A stretch of DNA of 64,000 bases from Niallia circulans (GCF_003726095.1 NZ_CP026031.1:4714001-4778000); one strand, 5' to 3'. Positions 6,410-16,282 are shown, counted from the stretch's first letter. Notes: generated from the sequence alone by a model not told the origin. Program-made: numbers and translations.

Positions 6410-9304
6410 ATGGCGAAAAAGAAAATGAGCAAGAAAAAATTTCGGATTGTTTGGAGTTCAATTCTGTCTTTCTTAATCATTATTATTGTTGCTGCAAACG
6501 TTGCATTAGCTCAATTCTCGGATGTTATCTCAGCGTACTTTTCTACAATAGATTTAGAAAGTGCAGAAGCAGTTAAAGCCCGTGAAAATTCAGAGATAGT
6601 AGTTGAGCAGATTGCAGACGAAGGTATTGTTCTATTGCAAAATAATGAAAACGCTTTACCGTTGTCTGAGGGCGAAAAAGTAAACGTTTTCGGATGGAGT
6701 TTTACTAATCCAATTTACGGTGGTACTGGATCAGGCGCATCAGATGCGTCGAAAGCAGTTACACCAAAGGATGGTCTTGAAGGGGCCGGTTTTAAAGTCA
6801 ATGAGGAATTATATAAAGCTTATGTTGATACAGGTATAGAGAGACCACTTGTAGGTATGGATGGCCAAGACTGGACGATTCCAGAACCAAAACCATCTGA
6901 TTTCTATACAGATGAATTAATGCAACAAGCGAAAGGCTTTTCAGATGTCGCAATTATTTTCCTTGCACGTTCAGGTGGAGAGGGAGCGGACCTACCACGT
7001 AGTATGGATGGTCCAGACACATTTGATCCTGAGGGTGGTGCATTTGGTGCAACTGGTCAGAAATTTGGTAATGAAGATGATCTAGATACAAGCAAACATT
7101 ACCTTGAACTGAGCAATAGAGAACAGGGTATGATTGATGCTGTTACAGAAAATTTTGATAACGTGATCCTAGTAGTAAACAGTGCGAATACATTTGAACT
7201 TGGTTGGGTTGAAAATTATAGTCAGATAAAAAGTATCTTGAATGTGGCAGGACCAGGACAAAACGGATTTAATGCATTGGGAAGGGTTCTTTCTGGTGAA
7301 GTTAACCCATCTGGTCGAACAGTGGATCTATATACGAAAGATCTTCTCGATGCACCTGCTATGGCAAATTTCGGTGATTTTGATTATGTATTCGAAAATA
7401 ATGATGGTTCATATTCGCAAGCTGTGGACTCAAGTAATGTTCTATTAAAATATGTTGATTATTCAGAAGGTATATATGTTGGATACCGTTTTTATGAAAC
7501 TGCTGCAGATTTAGGTTTTATTAATTATGATGAAAAAGTCCAATATCCATTTGGTTATGGATTAAGCTATTCAAACTTTGAACAAGAAGTTGTTCAAGAT
7601 AGTTTAAATTGGACTGATACAGAAGTAACAGTGGATGTTAATGTAACAAACACTGGTTCAGTAGAAGGTAAAGAGGTTGTGCAATTATACTTCTCAGCCC
7701 CTTACACTGGAAGGATTGAAAAGTCGTCAATCGATTTAATTGCATTTGAAAAAACAGATGTGATTAAACCAGGAGAATCTGAAACTGTAACACTTACTTT
7801 TAAGGTAGAGGATATGGCTTCTTACGATGCTAACAAAGAGTATAGTAAAACCGGTTCATACGTTCTTGAGGCAGGCGAATATAAGCTCATGCTTATGAGT
7901 AACTCTCATGACAAAATAGCTGATGTTGGTTCTAAGGAACTTGCTGAAGTGGTGTATGATTCAGGACGTTCAACTGATAAGCAAGTAGCTGTTAATCAGT
8001 TTGATGACGAAGTAACAGGTGAAGGAAGTATTACCAATTATCTTACTAGAGCAGATAATTTTGCTGGTCTTGCAAAAATGGATAAGAATAAGGAATTTAC
8101 TGTTACAACACCTGAGGGTGAAAAGAAAACAGTACAAGGAAAGATAGTAGATAAGGAATTTGTCAAATTGATAAATAGTATTCGATACGATGTCCCTAGT
8201 GATACTCATGATGCAGCGCCGACAACGGGAGCTGACAATGGCAAAACGTTAAAAGATTTTGTTGGTGTCGATTTTAATGATAAGTCCTGGAACGAATTAC
8301 TCGATCAGTTTACTGTTGATGAACTAGTTAAACTTGCTACACTAGGCGGTTATAGAACGCTTGAAATAGAGAGTGTTGGTAAACCTGCAACCTTAGATTA
8401 CGATGGGCCAGCTGCAATAAACAATATGAATATGGCAGCTAACGGACAATCTGGTACGGCCTTTCCTGCAGAAATTATGATTGCATCTACTTGGAACCTT
8501 GAACTTGCAAAAGCAATGGGTGAACATATTGGAGCTGAGGCAAAGGCGTACGGTGTTACTGGTTGGTATGCACCAGGAATAAACGTACACCGTACAGCAT
8601 TCGCTGGAAGAAATTTTGAATATTATTCAGAAGATGGACTTCTTTCGGGTAAAATGGCTGCAGCTGTAACAAAAGGGTACCAAAGCGAAGGTGGATATGT
8701 ATACATTAAACACTTTGCATTAAATGATCAAGAAACAAACCGTACTCTTGGTGTTTTAACATGGAGTAATGAACAAGCCATTCGGGAAATTTATTTAAAG
8801 CCTTTTGAAATCGCTGTCAAAGAGGGCGGTGCAAAGGCGGTAATGTCTTCGTTTAACAGTGTTGGTAATAAGTGGGCTGGTGCAGATGATGGTCTTCTTA
8901 AAGAAGTTCTTCGTAAAGAATGGGGTTTCAATGGCCATGTTATTACAGACTTCTATATGAATGGTAGTGGGCTTAACACATATCCATACATGAATGTTGA
9001 GCTTGCTGTACGTAATGGGAACGACTTAATGCTAACTGGTGCTGCGCCAATGGGTGTACCAGAAGTTAATACAAGTAGTAATGATACATTATGGGCATTA
9101 AGAGACGCTGCTCACAATATTTTATACACCACAGCTAACAGTAGTGCTATTGAAGGAAATTTAAGTGCGGAAACACCGAAATGGGTTGTTATCACTATTA
9201 TTGTTGATATTCTTCTTGTTTTAGGAATTGCGACTGCATTCTTCTTTGTCTTCCGTAATAGCAAGAAAAGAGACGAAGAACTAGAAAATACACGTTCTGC
9301 ATAA
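6410..9304 (+). CDS. membrane-anchored, circularly permuted GH3 glycoside hydrolase
   Basis: Probably a beta-glucosidase-type exo-glycosidase working outside the membrane. Domain order is reversed from usual GH3 enzymes. A transmembrane segment (about residues 11-36) comes first, then the GH3 C-terminal sandwich (VVEQIADEGIVLLQNNENAL, about 65), the Phe-Gly-Tyr-Gly-Leu-Ser-Tyr motif (about 380-388) and a fibronectin III-like domain (VNVTNTGSVEGKEVVQLYF). Only then comes the (beta/alpha)8 catalytic domain: FAGRNFEYYSEDG, KHFALNDQE, probable nucleophile Asp847 in HVITDF. It ends in a second transmembrane segment (about 925-948) and a charged tail, so both ends are anchored. Permuted GH3 enzymes are known in gut Firmicutes. 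It starts at ATG after AGGGGGGAA and heads an operon with a second GH3, GtrA and GT2 genes. Confidence 0.85.
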   Translation: MAKKKMSKKKFRIVWSSILSFLIIIIVAANVALAQFSDVISAYFSTIDLESAEAVKARENSEIVVEQIADEGIVLLQNNENALPLSEGEKVNVFGWSFTNPIYGGTGSGASDASKAVTPKDGLEGAGFKVNEELYKAYVDTGIERPLVGMDGQDWTIPEPKPSDFYTDELMQQAKGFSDVAIIFLARSGGEGADLPRSMDGPDTFDPEGGAFGATGQKFGNEDDLDTSKHYLELSNREQGMIDAVTENFDNVILVVNSANTFELGWVENYSQIKSILNVAGPGQNGFNALGRVLSGEVNPSGRTVDLYTKDLLDAPAMANFGDFDYVFENNDGSYSQAVDSSNVLLKYVDYSEGIYVGYRFYETAADLGFINYDEKVQYPFGYGLSYSNFEQEVVQDSLNWTDTEVTVDVNVTNTGSVEGKEVVQLYFSAPYTGRIEKSSIDLIAFEKTDVIKPGESETVTLTFKVEDMASYDANKEYSKTGSYVLEAGEYKLMLMSNSHDKIADVGSKELAEVVYDSGRSTDKQVAVNQFDDEVTGEGSITNYLTRADNFAGLAKMDKNKEFTVTTPEGEKKTVQGKIVDKEFVKLINSIRYDVPSDTHDAAPTTGADNGKTLKDFVGVDFNDKSWNELLDQFTVDELVKLATLGGYRTLEIESVGKPATLDYDGPAAINNMNMAANGQSGTAFPAEIMIASTWNLELAKAMGEHIGAEAKAYGVTGWYAPGINVHRTAFAGRNFEYYSEDGLLSGKMAAAVTKGYQSEGGYVYIKHFALNDQETNRTLGVLTWSNEQAIREIYLKPFEIAVKEGGAKAVMSSFNSVGNKWAGADDGLLKEVLRKEWGFNGHVITDFYMNGSGLNTYPYMNVELAVRNGNDLMLTGAAPMGVPEVNTSSNDTLWALRDAAHNILYTTANSSAIEGNLSAETPKWVVITIIVDILLVLGIATAFFFVFRNSKKRDEELENTRSA

Positions 9305-9352
9305 ATGACAGAATCACTGAGACTAGACTAGCTATAACAATACTAAAAATAT

Positions 9353-9390
9353 GTGATTAGGCCGTATAGATTCGGGTACCGCCTAATCAC
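9353..9390 (+). promoter_or_regulatory. intercistronic hairpin between the two GH3 genes
   Basis: GTGATTAGGC (9353-9362) pairs perfectly with GCCTAATCAC (9381-9390) around an 18-nt loop. It ends 2 nt before the ribosome binding site AGAGGAA. No T run follows, so this is not a terminator. It may be an mRNA processing, stabilising or translation-control element. Confidence 0.55.
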
Positions 9391-9406
9391 AAAAGAGGAA
9401 TTGATC

Positions 9407-11854
9407 ATGAAATATAAAGACTTGATTAAAAAAATGACCTTAGAAGAAAAAGCCTCTTTAATGTCAGGGAAAGATTTCTGGCAATCGATGGATATAGAGC
9501 GACTAAACATCCCAAATATGTTTCTTGCCGATGGACCTCATGGGATAAGAAAGCAGGCTGAAGCAGCAGACCACCTTGGACTTAATGAAAGTATTCCAGC
9601 GACATGCTTTCCAACAGCAGCGACAGTTGCAAACAGTTGGAATGAAGAATTAACAGAAAAAATTGGAGACAATCTTGGCCAAGAGGCAGTTGCACAAAAA
9701 GTAAATGTCCTACTTGGACCTGGTATCAATATGAAAAGAAATCCATTGGCTGGAAGAAACTTTGAGTATTTCAGTGAAGATCCGTATCTTGCGGGGAAAA
9801 TGGCGGCAAGTATGATTAGAGGAATTCAAACACATGGCATCTCAGCTTGTGTAAAACATTTTGCTGCTAATAATCAGGAAGAAAGACGGATGTCGATTGA
9901 TACGATTGTCGATGAAAGAACATTACGGGAAATTTATCTAACTGCATTTGAGATTGCCATTAAAGAGGGTAAAACAAAGACAGTTATGTCTGCTTATAAT
10001 ATGCTGAACGGCGCCTATACCAATGAAAACCTACACCTTATGCGCGACATTTTAAGAGATGAATGGAACTATGAGGGTGTTGTTGTTACCGATTGGGGTG
10101 GAAGCAATGACCGCGTAGCGGGATTAATTGCAGGAAATGAATTAGAAATGCCTACAACAGCCGGTGAAACAAATCAAGAAATTATTCAAGCTATTAAAGA
10201 TGGAACAATGAGTGAAGAAGTTTTAGATGAATGTGTAAATCGATTATTAGATTTAATTTTTACTTCTAACGAAGCCTTTAGTAAACCTCAAAAAGAGTTT
10301 AGTGTTGACGAACATCATATGGTTGCTCAACAAGTAGCAGAAGAATCAATCGTTCTTCTTAAAAACGAGGAAAATATATTACCTTTATCGAAGGATAAAA
10401 AGGTTGCAGTAATCGGAGACTTTGCAAAAAATGCACGATATCAAGGCGCAGGTTCATCAATCGTGAATCCAACTATTTTGGATCAAACATTAGATTATCT
10501 TGAGGAAGCAGGAATTACTAGTATCGGTTTTGAACCTGGTTTTAACCGATACGGTAGGAAGAGTCAGAAAAAAATAGATAATGCATGTGAACTTGCAAAA
10601 AATGCAGATGTTGTTCTTTTATATATTGGTCTAGATGAGGTTACAGAAGCGGAAGGTCTAGATAGACAAAGCATGGAGATACCGGAAAACCAGATTAACC
10701 TGTTAAATTCTTTGTACAAAGTAAATCCCAATATTGTCGCTGTTTTATCATGTGGAGCTGTTGTAGAAATGCCTTGGATTAATAAGGTAAAAGGCTTGGT
10801 ACATGGATATCTAGCGGGACAGGCAGGAGCGAGAGCGATTCTTAGAGTTCTGTCTGGCGAAGTAAATCCATCAGGAAAACTAGCAGAAACTTATCCACTA
10901 AAATACGAGGATACACCATCCTATTATCACTTCCCCGGTAAGGAAGTAAGTGTAGAATACCGAGAAAGTATTTTTATTGGATACCGTTATTATGATATAG
11001 CAAATGTAAATGTGCTTTTTCCGTTCGGTTATGGGCTAAGCTATACAACATTTGAGTATTCTGATCTCAAGGTTAATAAGGATGGAGTTAACTTTAATTT
11101 AACAAATACCGGGAATCGTGCTGGAATGGAAGTTGTCCAGCTATACGTTGGATGCAAAACAGGTGCTATTTTTAGAGCAAACAAAGAATTAAAGGGATTC
11201 AAGAAAATCTTCTTACACCCAGGTGAAACAAAATCAGTGGCTATTCCTTTTGATGATAAAACCTTCCGTTATTTCAATGTGAAAACAAATAAATGGGAAA
11301 TTGAAGAAGCGAATTATGAGATCATGATTGGTGCCTCAAGTGAAGATATTAGATTGGTAGATATTCAATTCATTAAAGGTACTGGAGCACCACTTCCTTA
11401 TGATAGAATGAAACTACCCTCCTATTACACTGGAAAAGTAAATAGTGTGAGTGTAGGGGAATTTGAAAACCTACTTGGTCACAAAGTCCCGTTGTCGCAA
11501 TGGAATCGATCCAAGCCACTTGGTTACAATGATACAATTGCACAATGTCAGTATGCAAAGGGTAGATTTGCTCGATTTGCGTTTCATGTTATTACATTTG
11601 CTCATTGGTTTTTACGGAAAATTGGAAAGCGAAGTACTGCGAATTTAATTATGATGTCTATCTACCATATGCCGTTTAGAGGAGTGGCCAGAATGACTGG
11701 CGGAATTATAAATATGCCTATGTTAGATGGAATCCTAATGATTGTTAATGGTCAATTCTTTAAGGGGCTTAGACATGTGTTAAAGGAACGTAGTAGGATG
11801 CTTAAGGCTGATAAAACAGAAAAAACCATAGCAGGAACAGCAAAGGAGTTGTAA
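9407..11854 (+). CDS. GH3 beta-glucosidase-type glycoside hydrolase, cytoplasmic
   Basis: Conventional domain order. The catalytic barrel comes first (MTLEEKASLMSG, LADGPHGIR, LAGRNFEYFSEDP, KHFAANNQEERR) with the probable nucleophile Asp229 in VVVTDWGG. The sandwich domain follows (EESIVLLKNEENILPLS, about residue 310), then FPFGYGLSY and a fibronectin III-like end (NLTNTGNRAGMEVVQLYV). An extra C-terminal tail of about 100 residues (MTGGIINMPMLDGILMIVNG) resembles tails seen in Firmicutes GH3 enzymes. No signal peptide is visible, so it probably acts on imported glucosides. I choose the ATG at 9407 (815 aa, AGAGGAA site) over the GTG at 9353, which lies inside a hairpin. Confidence 0.85.
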   Translation: MKYKDLIKKMTLEEKASLMSGKDFWQSMDIERLNIPNMFLADGPHGIRKQAEAADHLGLNESIPATCFPTAATVANSWNEELTEKIGDNLGQEAVAQKVNVLLGPGINMKRNPLAGRNFEYFSEDPYLAGKMAASMIRGIQTHGISACVKHFAANNQEERRMSIDTIVDERTLREIYLTAFEIAIKEGKTKTVMSAYNMLNGAYTNENLHLMRDILRDEWNYEGVVVTDWGGSNDRVAGLIAGNELEMPTTAGETNQEIIQAIKDGTMSEEVLDECVNRLLDLIFTSNEAFSKPQKEFSVDEHHMVAQQVAEESIVLLKNEENILPLSKDKKVAVIGDFAKNARYQGAGSSIVNPTILDQTLDYLEEAGITSIGFEPGFNRYGRKSQKKIDNACELAKNADVVLLYIGLDEVTEAEGLDRQSMEIPENQINLLNSLYKVNPNIVAVLSCGAVVEMPWINKVKGLVHGYLAGQAGARAILRVLSGEVNPSGKLAETYPLKYEDTPSYYHFPGKEVSVEYRESIFIGYRYYDIANVNVLFPFGYGLSYTTFEYSDLKVNKDGVNFNLTNTGNRAGMEVVQLYVGCKTGAIFRANKELKGFKKIFLHPGETKSVAIPFDDKTFRYFNVKTNKWEIEEANYEIMIGASSEDIRLVDIQFIKGTGAPLPYDRMKLPSYYTGKVNSVSVGEFENLLGHKVPLSQWNRSKPLGYNDTIAQCQYAKGRFARFAFHVITFAHWFLRKIGKRSTANLIMMSIYHMPFRGVARMTGGIINMPMLDGILMIVNGQFFKGLRHVLKERSRMLKADKTEKTIAGTAKEL

Positions 11855-11859
11855 AATAT

Positions 11860-12480
11860 ATGAGCAACTTAAATACAGAGAAGCCTAAAAAACTCTCAGG
11901 ACCTATAGGTTTTTGGAAAAATTATAAGAAAAAGCATCCTAATATTGCACAATTCCTTGTGTTTTTTATGTTGAGTAATGGGATCACTGTATTACAACTT
12001 GTTTTTATGCCTGTTTTTAAAAGCATATTTGCAAAAACAGATTTAGTATCTACAAGTTTTCAGGTTTTACAGTTTGGTCATAATTTTGATGGTACACCTT
12101 ATTATGTATTTGACTATGCAGCAGGCTCACTTGCATCAGGAGGTGGAGGTGGGCTTGCCTATTTCCTTGCAGTTCAAATTACGATAGCAATCGCACAGAT
12201 TCTTAACTTTTTTGCACAAAGAAGTATTACATTTAAATCAAACAGCAATATTTGGACCGCTGCTTTTTGGTATCTAGTAGCATATATTGTGATTACCATA
12301 GGAGCGGCAGCTGCACAAGGTTTCTATAAAGCTCCAATATATAATTTATTGATGAATACATGGGAAATGGGGGCTGTTGGTGAAACAACGGCTGACGTGA
12401 TTACCATGATTATTAATAGTGCAATTTCATTCTGGGTGTTCTTTCCAATTTTTAAAATCATTTTTAAACAAGAAAAGTAA
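11860..12480 (+). CDS. GtrA-family membrane protein
   Basis: A 206-residue polytopic protein with about four hydrophobic segments (about 30-55, 95-125, 135-160, 175-200). The motif FFAQRSITFKS is typical of the GtrA family, where an aromatic/Asn-Phe-x2-x-R-x-W/I-x-F motif lies between helices. GtrA proteins are thought to move polyprenyl-phosphate-linked sugars across the membrane. It lies 5 bp after the GH3 gene and 13 bp before a GT2 gene, the usual GtrA/GT2 partnership. A glycine-rich extracellular loop (ASGGGGGLAY) is unusual. The flippase role is inferred from the family. Confidence 0.7.
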   Translation: MSNLNTEKPKKLSGPIGFWKNYKKKHPNIAQFLVFFMLSNGITVLQLVFMPVFKSIFAKTDLVSTSFQVLQFGHNFDGTPYYVFDYAAGSLASGGGGGLAYFLAVQITIAIAQILNFFAQRSITFKSNSNIWTAAFWYLVAYIVITIGAAAAQGFYKAPIYNLLMNTWEMGAVGETTADVITMIINSAISFWVFFPIFKIIFKQEK

Positions 12481-12493
12481 AGGTAGTGTTCGT

Positions 12494-13510
12494 ATGAAAG
12501 TATTATCAGTGGTCATTCCTTGCTATAATTCAGAAGAATATATGAGATATTGCATCGAATCCCTTTTACCTGGTGGCGAAAGTGTCGAGCTGCTGATAGT
12601 AAATGATGGTTCCATTGATCAAACAGCAGTCCTTGCAGATGAGTATGCTGCAATGTACCCGACTATTATAAAAGCTATTCACCAGGAAAACGGGGGACAT
12701 GGAGAAGCTGTAAATGCAGGAATTCGCCATGCGTCAGGTCTCTATTTAAAGGTAGTTGACAGCGATGACTGGGTTGACACGAAAGCTTATCTCAAAATCT
12801 TACAAAAGCTTAATGAATTTGTTGCTGGCAACAAATTAGTGGATATGGTCATTAGTAATTTTGTCTATGAAAAAGAAGGCGCAAAGTATAAAAAGGTAAT
12901 GAAGTATGAAAATGTTCTCCCAGTAGGCGAAATATTTACATGGGATGATATTCAACCGTTTCGTAAAGGTCAGTACCTTTTAATGCATTCACTCATGTAT
13001 AGAACCCAATTGCTTAAGGAAAGTGGGCTAGAGCTTCCAAAACATACATTTTATGTTGATAATCTGTTTGTGTATGTTCCACTAGAACATGTAAAGACCA
13101 TGTACTATATAAATGTTGAATTTTATAGATACTATATTGGTAGAGAAGATCAATCTGTTCATGAAAGCATCATGATTAAAAGAATAGACCAGCAGATAAA
13201 AGTTAATAAACTCATGATAGATCTTGTTCAGTTAGACGAAATAGCGAATCCAAATCTTCGTCAATATTTATTACACCATCTCGAAATTGTTACGGTCATC
13301 TCTGCCATCCTTTTAATACGATCAGGAACAGCTGAGAATCTTCAAAAGAAAAAGGAATTATGGAGATATATAAAGGAAAAAGACTTGGCATTGTACCGTG
13401 AAATACGGTATGGAATGATGGGGCAATTAATGAATCTACCTGGCCGACCAGGGCGAAGTATTTCTGTAGGTGCATATAAGCTCTCACAGAAGCTGGTTGG
13501 ATTTAATTAA
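12494..13510 (+). CDS. GT2-family glycosyltransferase
   Basis: Glycosyltransferase with the A-type fold. It begins SVVIPCYNSEEYM, with LLIVNDGSIDQT around residue 40, an HQENGGHGEAVNAGI segment and the metal-binding VDSDDWVD (about 90-97). It is 338 residues long with no obvious membrane segments at the end, unlike dolichol-phosphate mannosyltransferase-type enzymes with C-terminal helices. It lies directly behind a GtrA-type membrane protein, so it may load a lipid carrier or decorate an envelope glycan. The frame extends to 12419, but the ATG at 12494 has AAAGGTAG at proper spacing and starts at the fold's first strand. A terminator follows at 13517. Confidence 0.8.
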   Translation: MKVLSVVIPCYNSEEYMRYCIESLLPGGESVELLIVNDGSIDQTAVLADEYAAMYPTIIKAIHQENGGHGEAVNAGIRHASGLYLKVVDSDDWVDTKAYLKILQKLNEFVAGNKLVDMVISNFVYEKEGAKYKKVMKYENVLPVGEIFTWDDIQPFRKGQYLLMHSLMYRTQLLKESGLELPKHTFYVDNLFVYVPLEHVKTMYYINVEFYRYYIGREDQSVHESIMIKRIDQQIKVNKLMIDLVQLDEIANPNLRQYLLHHLEIVTVISAILLIRSGTAENLQKKKELWRYIKEKDLALYREIRYGMMGQLMNLPGRPGRSISVGAYKLSQKLVGFN

Positions 13511-13516
13511 TGATTT

Positions 13517-13558
13517 GAAAATAGCTTTCTATGAGAATATCATAGGCAGCTATTTTTA
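13517..13558 (+). terminator. terminator after the GT2 gene
   Basis: AAAATAGCT and AGCTATTTTT pair with an inner CTATGA/TCATAG stem, followed by a T run. It closes the GH3-GH3-GtrA-GT2 unit. Confidence 0.75.
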
Positions 13559-13631
13559 CTTTAAGAGTACATCCGTTTAAATTCAGGAAATAGTAAATAA
13601 GAACGTTGTGTAGTTTCAGGAGGTAAGATGT

Positions 13632-14738
13632 ATGATGTTTGATTATTTAGTAGTAGGCTCAGGATTGTTTGGAAGCACGTTTGCATATGAGGCAGCTAAA
13701 AAAGGAAAAAGTGTAAAAGTCATTGAGAGGCGTAACCATATTGGAGGAAATATTTATACCGAAAATATAGAAGGCATCAATGTTCATAAATATGGAGCAC
13801 ACATCTTTCATACAAATGATAAGGAAATTTGGAACTATGTGAATCAATTTGCAGAATTCAATCGATATACAAATAGCCCGATTGCTAATTATCGTGGGGA
13901 AATTTATAACTTGCCATTTAACATGAATACTTTTAATAGATTGTGGGGAGTAGCTACTCCAGAAGAAGCAAAGAAAAAAATTGAAGAACAACGAAAAAAC
14001 GCAAATATTGGGAATCCAACAAACCTCGAAGAGCAAGCCATTTCGCTTGTAGGTACGGATATTTATGAGATACTAATTAAAGGATATACAGAGAAACAAT
14101 GGGGACGTAAGGCTACTGAACTGCCATCATTTATTATTAAACGTTTACCAGTACGATTTACATACGATAACAATTACTTTAATGATCGATACCAGGGAAT
14201 TCCAATTGGTGGATATACCCAGATAATTGAAAAGATGCTGTCTAGTAAATTGATTGATGTAGAGGTTAATCAGGACTTTTTTACAAATAAAGATGAATAC
14301 GTAAAGAGTTATTCTAAAATTATCTATACAGGAATGATTGATCAATTTTTCGATTATCAATACGGTAAGTTAGAATATCGAAGCCTACATTTTGAGTCTT
14401 CAATATTGAATCAGGAAAATTATCAAGGAAACGCAGTGGTCAATTATACCGATGCTGAAACTCCATTTACCCGGATCATTGAGCATAAACATTTTGAATT
14501 TGGAAACCAACCCAATACTGTGATTACAAAGGAGTATCCAAAAGGCTGGGAAGAAGGGGATGAACCCTACTATCCGGTAAATGATAACAAAAATAATGAA
14601 AAGTATAGAAAGTACCAAAGACTAGCTGAGGAACATCCAAATATCATTTTTGGAGGCAGACTCGGGATGTATAAGTATTTTGATATGCACCAAGTTATTG
14701 CGTCTGCGTTGGCGGTGGTTAAAAAGGAACTAAGTTAA
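13632..14738 (+). CDS. glf: UDP-galactopyranose mutase
   Basis: FAD enzyme that converts UDP-galactopyranose to UDP-galactofuranose for cell-surface glycans. It begins with the dinucleotide-binding motif YLVVGSGLFGSTFAYEA. It then shows ERRNHIGGNIYTE and the substrate-cap sequences HKYGAHIFHTND, KGYTEKQWGR and NYTDAETPFTRIIEHKHF, ending with FGGRLGMYKYFDMHQVI. All are diagnostic of Glf. Its 368 residues match the family. The site TCAGGAGGTAAG precedes it, and either of two adjacent ATG codons may start it. It has its own leader after the terminator of the GH3/GT2 operon, so it is probably separately transcribed but functionally linked to surface glycan synthesis. Confidence 0.95.
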   Translation: MMFDYLVVGSGLFGSTFAYEAAKKGKSVKVIERRNHIGGNIYTENIEGINVHKYGAHIFHTNDKEIWNYVNQFAEFNRYTNSPIANYRGEIYNLPFNMNTFNRLWGVATPEEAKKKIEEQRKNANIGNPTNLEEQAISLVGTDIYEILIKGYTEKQWGRKATELPSFIIKRLPVRFTYDNNYFNDRYQGIPIGGYTQIIEKMLSSKLIDVEVNQDFFTNKDEYVKSYSKIIYTGMIDQFFDYQYGKLEYRSLHFESSILNQENYQGNAVVNYTDAETPFTRIIEHKHFEFGNQPNTVITKEYPKGWEEGDEPYYPVNDNKNNEKYRKYQRLAEEHPNIIFGGRLGMYKYFDMHQVIASALAVVKKELS

Positions 14739-14901
14739 CAAATTGGAGCCTATAACTATTTACGGTAAATATTGCCACATCAATATGTCTGCGATCACCA
14801 CCCAAGCCACGTAGAATGTGTGGCACAACTAACATTGATATAATAGAATTTCTATGCAAGGTAGGTGCTTTTTTTCACATATCTTGCCAATATAACTATT
14901 C

Positions 14902-14940
14902 AAAAAAGGATACTTGTCTAAGCATCCTTTTTCTTTTTTA
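14902..14940. terminator. bidirectional terminator between glf and the gerAB-type gene
   Basis: AAAAAGGAT and ATCCTTTTT pair with A and T tracts on the outer sides, so it can end transcription from both converging genes. Confidence 0.7.
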
Positions 14941-16011
14941 TTAAGGCTAATACCATAAATAAACTCGGAAGAAGAAAAAATAAAGGTAAGCTTAAAAAAT
15001 AGGGAACTACCGTTATTGATTCAGTAATATGGTCAGAAAAGTTTATGCTAATCAAAGATGAACAGATGGTTAAAATACACATCATTGGAATGACTAATAC
15101 GCGATAAGGGAGCTTAAAGATATATTCCAGCCCCTTTAAGGCAGCAAAGGAAAAAATACAAATTTTAATTACTACACCTAATGCAATAATAAATATGGCG
15201 AAGGCATCTAGCCTTTGTAAGAAATCACCTATACTAATTAATCTTGTTGCACTTACAAAAGGAAAAGTACTACGAGATGCAACGTATGGACCTAAGGAAG
15301 TAGTCACAATGAAGGTTCCTATTGTTAACCAAAATCCTGATGAAAGGACAGAATAAACTAATGTGTGTCTTGCATATTGTTGTTTAGGTAAATGAGAAAA
15401 TAAAAATGTTAAAGCGAATAATTGACCATATGGCCTTATCAGTTCGTATGGGAAAATGGTATTTAACAATGGTTTAACCCCTGTAGCTAAAATAGGAGTA
15501 ACTCGCTCTAATTTTATATCGTTATTACCAAATAATAGAATGGTCACAAGGATAATAAAAAGAATAGAGTATGGTGTAAATACTTCTGTAACTCTTCCAA
15601 GCACTTCCACCCCTAAATATATGATATATGTAAGGATGATCACAAAGCTTAAGCTGCAAACTTCTATTGGAGTGTTAGGGAGAATAAAGGTTGTAACTAA
15701 TTCTCCAAAATCACGAATAACCCTAGCGGCTAAATAAAAAAATAGAGTGTATAGATATATGTAATAAAAATAGAAATGGGACGATTTAATATGTATTCCA
15801 GTATTTCGGAAAAATGTTTATTGGGCAATATTTCTTGGAAATGGTAATAAAATAATGCGATGAGAATGCCAATAATGGAAGAGCATAAAACAGCAATCCA
15901 GGCATCCTGTTTTGCATTTATCCCAATCCCGATAATAAGAGAACTCCCCAAATTAAATCCAATAACAATGTGGAATAATTGGTTTAAAGAAATTTTTTCT
16001 TTTAATACCAT
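14918..16011 (-). pseudogene. GerAB-type spore germination permease with a frameshift
   Basis: A member of the endospore-germination amino-acid/polyamine permease family. It has a normal length of about 364 residues if two frames are joined. The upstream piece (16011 to 15730) starts with KEKISLNQLFHIVIGFNLG and ends at a stop just after a run of seven T. The downstream frame resumes at once as LAARVIRDFGELVTTFIL and runs to 14918 through SHLPKQQYARHTLVYS and further membrane helices. A single inserted or deleted T would restore one open frame. Canonical gerA/gerC partners are absent, so it would be an orphan B subunit. It may be a true pseudogene, a slippage-controlled gene or a sequence error. 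Confidence 0.75.
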
Positions 16012-16282
16012 TTTCGAAACTCCCTTGAGGAATATAACTTCTGATCTATTTTATCATTGGTAAAAATCCTGAAAGTATTCCTATATATTGAAATATTTTA
16101 AGTGTTTTTGCGCTGGCATATGAGCGGATGAGCTCACTATGGCCATCGTTGATTCATGGTATTACAAAGGAATGATGGCTTTGTTGGCAAGTTTAGGATG
16201 AAGAGAAATTTTAGAACTATAAAAGAGATAGGGTGCAGAATTGATTTCTCATTCATTGGCAATTTTTAATTTTTATTTAAAA
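16012..16282. other. non-coding interval
   Basis: AT-rich DNA between the gerAB-type gene and an ABC-F relic. I find no convincing gene, RNA or repeat here. Confidence 0.5.

Noticed and set aside
9353..9390. The intercistronic hairpin as a rho-independent terminator
   Set aside because: No T run follows the stem, and the next gene is clearly part of the same operon.
14918..16011. Programmed frameshifting in the gerAB-type gene
   Set aside because: There is a T7 run but no visible stimulatory structure or Shine-Dalgarno-like element, and the family is not known for frameshifting. Mutation or sequence error is simpler.
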